Notes under the pieces: model-generated
What the model saw: the letters and a program-made list of their open reading frames with translations, nothing else
Told to the model about the DNA's origin: nothing
Database searches by the model: none
Shown: positions 58,263 to 64,000 of the stretch, piece after piece
How the letters are laid out: every line of letters starts with the position of its first letter
Numbering within the stretch: position 1 is the stretch's first letter
Position numbers and translations under genes: made by a program
Assembly (NCBI GenBank): GCA_030272585.1
Contig: BSYQ01000010.1
Span: 1,736,001-1,800,000 of the forward strand
Reading direction: 5' to 3'
From: Bryopsis sp. KO-2023
Taxonomy: Eukaryota > Chlorophyta > Ulvophyceae > Bryopsidales > Bryopsidaceae
DNA length: 64,000 nt

Positions 58263-61200
58263 TTTCGAAAAAACAAAGTGGGTTTTTTTTCCCTCCCTAC
58301 CACCCACCTGCTGTTCTTACAAAGGGAAGAAGGAGATTATATGCAATTCGTAAAAAGAAAAAAAAAAAATGACAGAAAGCAGAAAGAGAGCGGGAAGGGA
58401 AAGAAACAACATTAAAAAAAAAAAAAAAAACTTGATGTGAAAAGGAAAAAAAAAAAAAATACAATTACTATGGGGATTTTGAGGGGCAGATTTGCAAAGA
58501 AAAAACCAATAACCCGAACTTCAGGGGTCTTGTATATGTCAGACGGAGGAGAGCGGTTTTTTAAACAAAAGAAGCAAAGAAAAAATGGAAAAAAGAAAAT
58601 GACCAAACATGGTCTTTTGGAAAGAAAAAAAAAATGGTTCATTGGAGAGAGAGAAAAAGAGTCATGTCTCTTTTTGGGTAAAAGGGAAAAAAGAAAAAAA
58701 AAATTATCTCTTGGAGGGGAGGGGATGCGAGTTTGTGTGGAGAGAGAAAAAAAGAAAAAGCAAAATTACAGAAGGGAAAAAAACAAGGGGTTTGACACTC
58801 TGTGTATTTACTGTGGGTTTTTCCGAGTTGTTTAACTTCTCAAAGAGGGTTTTGACGAGACTCGGGGAGCAGAGAGAGGGGATGCCTTTTGACAGTGGCT
58901 GTACCATAATTTGAAAAAGAAAAAAAAGTAAAGAGGAAAAGAGGGGAAGAAAGAAAAAAAAGGGGGAACCCCACCCCCAACCCACCTCGAGGGAAAAAAA
59001 AAAAAAAAACGGTGGGTGGGGGAAGAGAGAAAGAGCATATCTTTCTTTTTATGAGGGTGTTTCCTTTTTTTTTTTCTGTTTGTTTTTTTCCCCTGCCTCT
59101 GTTTTTTCCGTTCCCCTCTTCGAACCTCTTGGTGGTTTTTGGTGTTTTCTTTGGTGTTTTTTTTTTTTTTGGTTCAACAAAACATTTATGATAAGGACCC
59201 TCCCGCAGTTACCTGTCTGTGACTGGGATATGTGACACTGCTTTCATTGAGTAGCAATTTGGCCTTTATGAGTGTGGATTTGAGGTGGGGGGGGGGGGGA
59301 AGGAAAAAAGGGAGGGAGGGAGGGAAAAAAAAGAAAGAAAACAAATGATATTACGGGTGCGTCAGAAGAGTGATATGAAAAAAAAGGAAATATTAAATAG
59401 AGAGAGAGAGAGAGAAAAGAAAAAAAAAAGAGAAATCCCACCCAGCGTCATTGTATTTTTTTTCTTCTTCTTTTTTCCCCCTCTTTTTTTTATTTCGATA
59501 GAGGATTGATCATTTGGGTAGGGGAAAAGAATCGCTCATCGATAGAAGGGGGAAAAAAAGGAAGAAAAAAAAGAGTGAGAGAGAGAGGAGGTGGTGGGGA
59601 TATTCACTTTCTGTATAAGGGGGACTTGGCATATCACAGAAAAAAGAGACGGGAATCGTGTTATTATTCAGGGCAAAAAGGGTGGGGGGGGGGGAAGAAG
59701 AAAAATGAATCTTTTTCGGGGTGTTTGCAGGCATATGCATTTGGGATCCTCACGAAAACTTAAATATTAAACACTTTATTTAAGTTTCATATTCGAGGTA
59801 CAGGAAAAAAGAAAAAAAAATGGGAAAAGGAAGAAAAAAAACAAAAAACAGGGAGACCTCTGTCGCAATTCTGGGGAAAAGTTAATCACACAACTGTCAA
59901 TATGTGCAGGTTTTTTTTATAATCTTTTTTTTTTTTTTCTTTGGTTTTTTTTTTTTTTAATCTTGCCTTGAAAGAAATTCTTACGAGCGGAGAGCCTCGC
60001 TGGGAACAGACATCATTTTCGTGTTTTTATTTTTCCCTTTTCCCCCGTCCCTGGTTTTTCCCTTTTTCTTGGCGGCATTCCAATGATATCCCTTAACAAG
60101 GGAGGTGTGTTTGTTTTTTCTGTTTCTTTTTTTTATTGGAATTTGATAATATGAACCAAGGAAAAAAAAGGGGAGGGAGGGGAAAAAAGAGAAGAATATC
60201 CAACACATGAAAATGGGAGTTTTCTGTGGAGTAGGTTTTCTTCAAGAAGGGTTTTCTGCTGATATAGGAAATCTTTATTTGGTGTTGTGATTTGCAAACA
60301 AGGGGGTGGGGAGAAAAAAAAGCAAGGGGAGCTTTTTTGTCAAATTTTTTCCTCGTTGCTTTTTTTTATTTTTGGCGGGAGGGTGAGGTCAGCTGAAAAA
60401 TGGATATTTTCATGTATTCATTTTTTTTCAGAAACCAATGGAAATGCAAAACAACGAAAAAAAAAAAAAAAGAAAAAAAAAGAATCAGTTGAACAAGGGG
60501 GGAAAAAAAGGGGAGATGCACATTCTGAAATTTGAAAAAAAAAAAAAAGAATCGCAACGAAAGGGTTTCCTAATGGATTTGCCTGTATATATTTGGCTGA
60601 CCAGTCGAACCAGAGCAATTTTGTTTTGAGCGGACGCAAACGTCGTTTTCCCACACACCTTGAGAAGACAAAATTACTCAACTTCAGACTTTCGTTAGCT
60701 TTAGGTTGGGGTTGGTGGATAAAAGAGATTAAAAAAAAAAAAACAGATATAAGAGGAAAAAAAACGGATGGGTGGGTGGGGTACTCACAATAGGAAATTT
60801 CAGGATTCGGGTCATTGGAGAGAAGAAAAATTGGAATATTTCTGTTGTCCTTTTTCCCCCCATGTTTTTTTTTGGTGTTTTTTACCCCCTTTTTTTTCTG
60901 TTTGCTCTTTTTTTCTCACCTCTCCACGCAAAATGCTTTGTCTGGAGGTGGGGAAAAAACAAAAAAAATACATTATATATGTATATATTTTGTTTCTCAA
61001 GGTGTGCTGGATTTTTGAGGGTCGGAATATTTCTGGAGTTTTTTTCGTGGTTTGATGGAATGACTTTTTAAGACTCGGTCGACAATCAGCCGGCACTCTT
61101 TTTAACCAAAGATTACATATAAAAAAAAAGAAGTGTTCGTGGGGGGGACAAACATTGGGAGGAAAAAAAATAAGTTTTAATGTTATAAAAAAACGATATA

Positions 61201-63936
61201 GCATTAAAACCAAAAAAAAGAAAGAAAGAAAAATTTACGTATATGTGGTAGTATTCTTCGGAGAGACGAAAGCAGAAAAGAAAAAATTTAGAAGGAAATT
61301 TGTGTGGGGCCGTATTTTTTTTTTTTACATATACGCTGCAGATTTTCTTTTTCGTGCTATTTCGATATTCTTGGTGGGCGTGGTGGCAGAAAGAAATCTT
61401 TTTTTCGGGGTTTTCTTTTCTGTGAATTGGTTTCTTTCTGGAGGATATATATATATACAGGGAGAGTTGGAGCCAGAGAGAAGGGGAAGGGGCGGTGGTC
61501 AGAGAATTTTAATTTTAAAAAAGGGGAAAAAAAAATGTGGAAAAAAGATGTTGGGGGGTCGGGAGGGGGGGGCATGAAAGAGCGATTCAAAAGGAGTTCA
61601 GAGATCTCGATATATTATTTCCATCCCTTTTTTTTGTTTCGCCCACTTCTTATGTTTTTTCTCCCTTTTTTTCCCCTTTTTTTTCTCACTTACAGCATTA
61701 CTCCCTATTCTCCTGGAGGGAGGTCAGATTCTCATTTTGAAAAAAAAAAGAAAAGAAGGGGATGTCTGAGAGAAAAATGGTTGGGAGAGTGTTGGCTGGC
61801 GGGCGTTGGGTTTTCGATTTTGCGAATGTCTGCTTACGTGTGCTGTTCCGAATTGTTTTACCAAAAGCCGAATGAGATGAGGTTTCCTGTATATTAGAGT
61901 CATGTGAACTCTCGACAGTCTGGGCGCTCTCAAATTAAAAAATTCTATAAAAAAAAAGAAAAACCAAAAAAAAAAATGGGTGGTGACCTGTGAGAAAAAT
62001 GTCCGTTTGTAAATCTTGCTGCAATTTAAGGGGAAAAATAAAAATATGTGAGCGTATTTTTATTATTATTTCTTTTGTTTTTTTCACCTTTTTTTGTTTT
62101 GCAAGATGCAGTTTTGTCAAGAAGTGTGGGGAGAGCAAACATGTCTCATTCTGTCGAGAGGGGGGGGGGAGGAAAAAAAAACATATACCGACCGCTGCTC
62201 AAATATACCATGGGGGATTGTTTAGGACTGTTTCGTTATTGGTCTATAAAAAAAAAAAAAAAAAAATCTCGGGGATAGAGAGAGAGAGAGAGAGAAAAAA
62301 AATTGGGGAAAGGGGGGGGTGCTATGGAAAAGCAGCAGGGGGGAGAAACAGAAGAGGGAAAATTACGTATGCGTCGATTTTGGGGGGTGGCTGGTGATGG
62401 AGGGGAAAAAAAAAGAAAAGAAAAATTATCGTTTTTGGGGGGAGGGGGGGAGAGGAGGTCTGAAAGATGAAACCTCGGTTAAGAAAAAAAAGTCTTATGG
62501 GGAAAAAAAAAGAGTGAGAGAGAGAGAGAGAGTGATATAGAGAGAAATGGGAAAATCAATCGGGGTATGTGGGTGGTTGGTGGGGTTTTGGGGAGGGGGG
62601 TTTTGATGGGGGTTTTCATTTCTCGTTATGAAAAAAAAAGAGAAGTGGGGTGTTTGCCCATCCTTTGTTTCTTTTTTTTTTCGTGTTTTTTTTGTCAAGA
62701 AAAGATGGAGGATGGGAGGGGAACAGAACAGAAAAGAAGGATTGTGATGGATTTTTTATTTTTTTTTCGATTTTTTTTCTGATCGAAAATCAGAGCAGAG
62801 AGAAAAGAAGAGAAAAAAAAGAAAAAGAAAATCGTTTTTTAGGAAGAAAATGTTGTTTTTATGGTTTGTTTTTATCGTCTTTCTTTTCGAGGGTTCGATT
62901 TATTTTTGGGGGGTTGTAATGGGATTCTCTTTTTACATGCAAGTGTTTTTTTCTCTCCATTCAGAAAATGAAAAGAAGGAAAAAGGGGAAAAAGGGGAAA
63001 GATACGAACACTGAGCCCTTTTTTTTCCCCTTCTGAAAAACCTATTTCCAAAAAAAAAGAAAATAGGGAAAGCATGTTTCTGTTCATTTTTTTTTCCAAT
63101 GTCTTTTTTTGGTAGTTTTTTTCTTTCTTTCTTTCAAAAGAAATGTTTGCTGTGTGGAAAAGAGAGAAAAAAGCGTTTTTTGATCAATCTCGTTGGAACT
63201 CTTGTCATTTTGTTTTCCTTTTATGATGGCAATTTTATTTTCCTTCTATGATGGCAGATTTATCATCTCAAAAAAACAAAGTCTCTTCTTTCACAGCTGC
63301 TTTTTTTTTCTGATTTAACATTCGACATTTCCCCCCCCCCCCCTTTTTTTTTCGTTTCTCTTTCTTTGTCAATGCTGGGGGTGAAGGCTGGGAGTGGATG
63401 GTGTTCGTTGGGAGAAACAGTTTTTGAGATTTTCCTTTCACTTATTTACTATGGGGCGAATTCGACACGATGTGTTATCTGTATATCCCCCTCCACGACA
63501 CGTAACCATGAACATGGATATTCAGTAGCAGTGACCTGATTTGGGTTGGATGAAAACAATCAAATGCTGTATTTTTCTGTGTAAATAGATTGCCTGGTTT
63601 CGAACCCTACTGCCTCTCATTTCATCAGAACCAATACAAGACCCCTCCCTGATCAAGCGTTTTTGAGCCGCTTTCCAGTGCAGCACAGGAAAGCTCCAAA
63701 ACTGAGTGGGGATTGAGAAGAAGGAAAAGAACCAATCTCCCTCACACACCACTGCCTGGCAAAGCAAAACACTCCCTAACCCACAAAATACAAAATGGCA
63801 GAAAAGAGGCCATTCCATCTCCACATTAGCCAGCCACCTCACACATTATATCTGTAATAATATATGAAAAAAAAAAAAAAAACATAAAGATAAAAATTAC
63901 CATTCACATGCATCATTTGAGAAAAATGGGGAAAGA
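58263..63936. other. C-poor, gene-free right flank
   Basis: About 5.7 kb made largely of G/A and T/G runs on the plus strand with few C residues. It has GA microsatellites (about 59400, 62280, 62518) and many A- or T-runs. The ORFs inside are low-complexity. A minus-strand frame at 63842-63522 has more normal composition, but I cannot support it with splice partners. Confidence 0.55.
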
Positions 63937-64000
63937 TTGAATCGCAGAGCCCGACAGCGCAACAAACAAAACCGTCGGTGGTGCTTTGATTCTTTCTCTG
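63937..64000 (+). promoter_or_regulatory. Sequence resembling the phosphatase gene leader
   Basis: It aligns with 28341-28400 upstream of the phosphatase start, sharing ttgaatcg, aacaaaaccgt, ggtg and ttgattctt.ctctg in the same order. It may be the leader or promoter of a gene that begins beyond the window, or a small dispersed repeat. Confidence 0.4.

Noticed and set aside
63522..63842. 106-residue minus-strand frame near the right edge
   Set aside because: No recognisable domain, and no way to confirm splice partners within the window.

Overview
This is a nuclear genome window from a microbial eukaryote, probably an alga. The genes are split by many short, AT-rich GT-AG introns full of homopolymer runs. 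Exons are GC-balanced, and there are no Shine-Dalgarno operons. The gene content (copine, exportin-5-type karyopherin, glycoside-pentoside-hexuronide symporter, a plant/algal-style DUF3700 protein, a proline-rich CAP-domain wall-type protein) fits an alga, but no marker fixes the lineage. I built gene models by hand: splice sites were accepted only when the codon phase carried across the intron and the joined peptide read sensibly. Family assignments come from remembered family motifs, not from a search.

Layout. 410-4744 (+) is the 3' part of a copine gene. 5509-6231 (+) is an intronless GC-rich orphan. 7827-9876 (-) is a four-exon, cysteine-rich, secreted and probably GPI-anchored orphan. 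11272-12338 (-) is a three-exon glutaredoxin with an acylation-type N terminus. It is divergent, across about 380 bp, from 12718-23170 (+), a 22-exon exportin-5/HASTY-like gene. 23640-24330 (-) is a decayed third copy of a secreted-protein family. 25009-27578 (+) is a six-exon polyproline plus CAP-domain secreted protein. 28483-30571 (+) is a membrane-anchored FCP/SCP-type HAD phosphatase with a repeat-rich linker.

31095-34072 is a 145-bp satellite array of 21 units with visible higher-order structure. 35668-36480 is an inverted copy of 22925-23725; it carries a frameshifted duplicate of the last exportin exon. 37506-37861 (-) is a possible small gene. 38147-39434 and 41175-42764 (+) are two intact tandem members of the secreted eight-cysteine family, with a possible non-LTR retrotransposon scrap between them. 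43716-51760 (+) is a 14-exon GPH-type sugar/cation symporter, followed by further phase-compatible candidate terminal exons as far as 55421. 57153-58262 (+) is an intronless DUF3700-like protein. The last 5.7 kb is C-poor on the + strand with no gene I can support. The extreme right edge resembles the leader of the phosphatase gene, so another gene may start just outside.

The most unusual material is: the eight-cysteine secreted family and its decayed relative; the inverted segmental duplication; the 7-unit higher-order pattern in the 145-bp satellite; two separate tandem duplications of exon-end plus 5' splice site inside one transporter gene; and recurrent T-run/G-run composite tracts, all with the same internal order, in introns.
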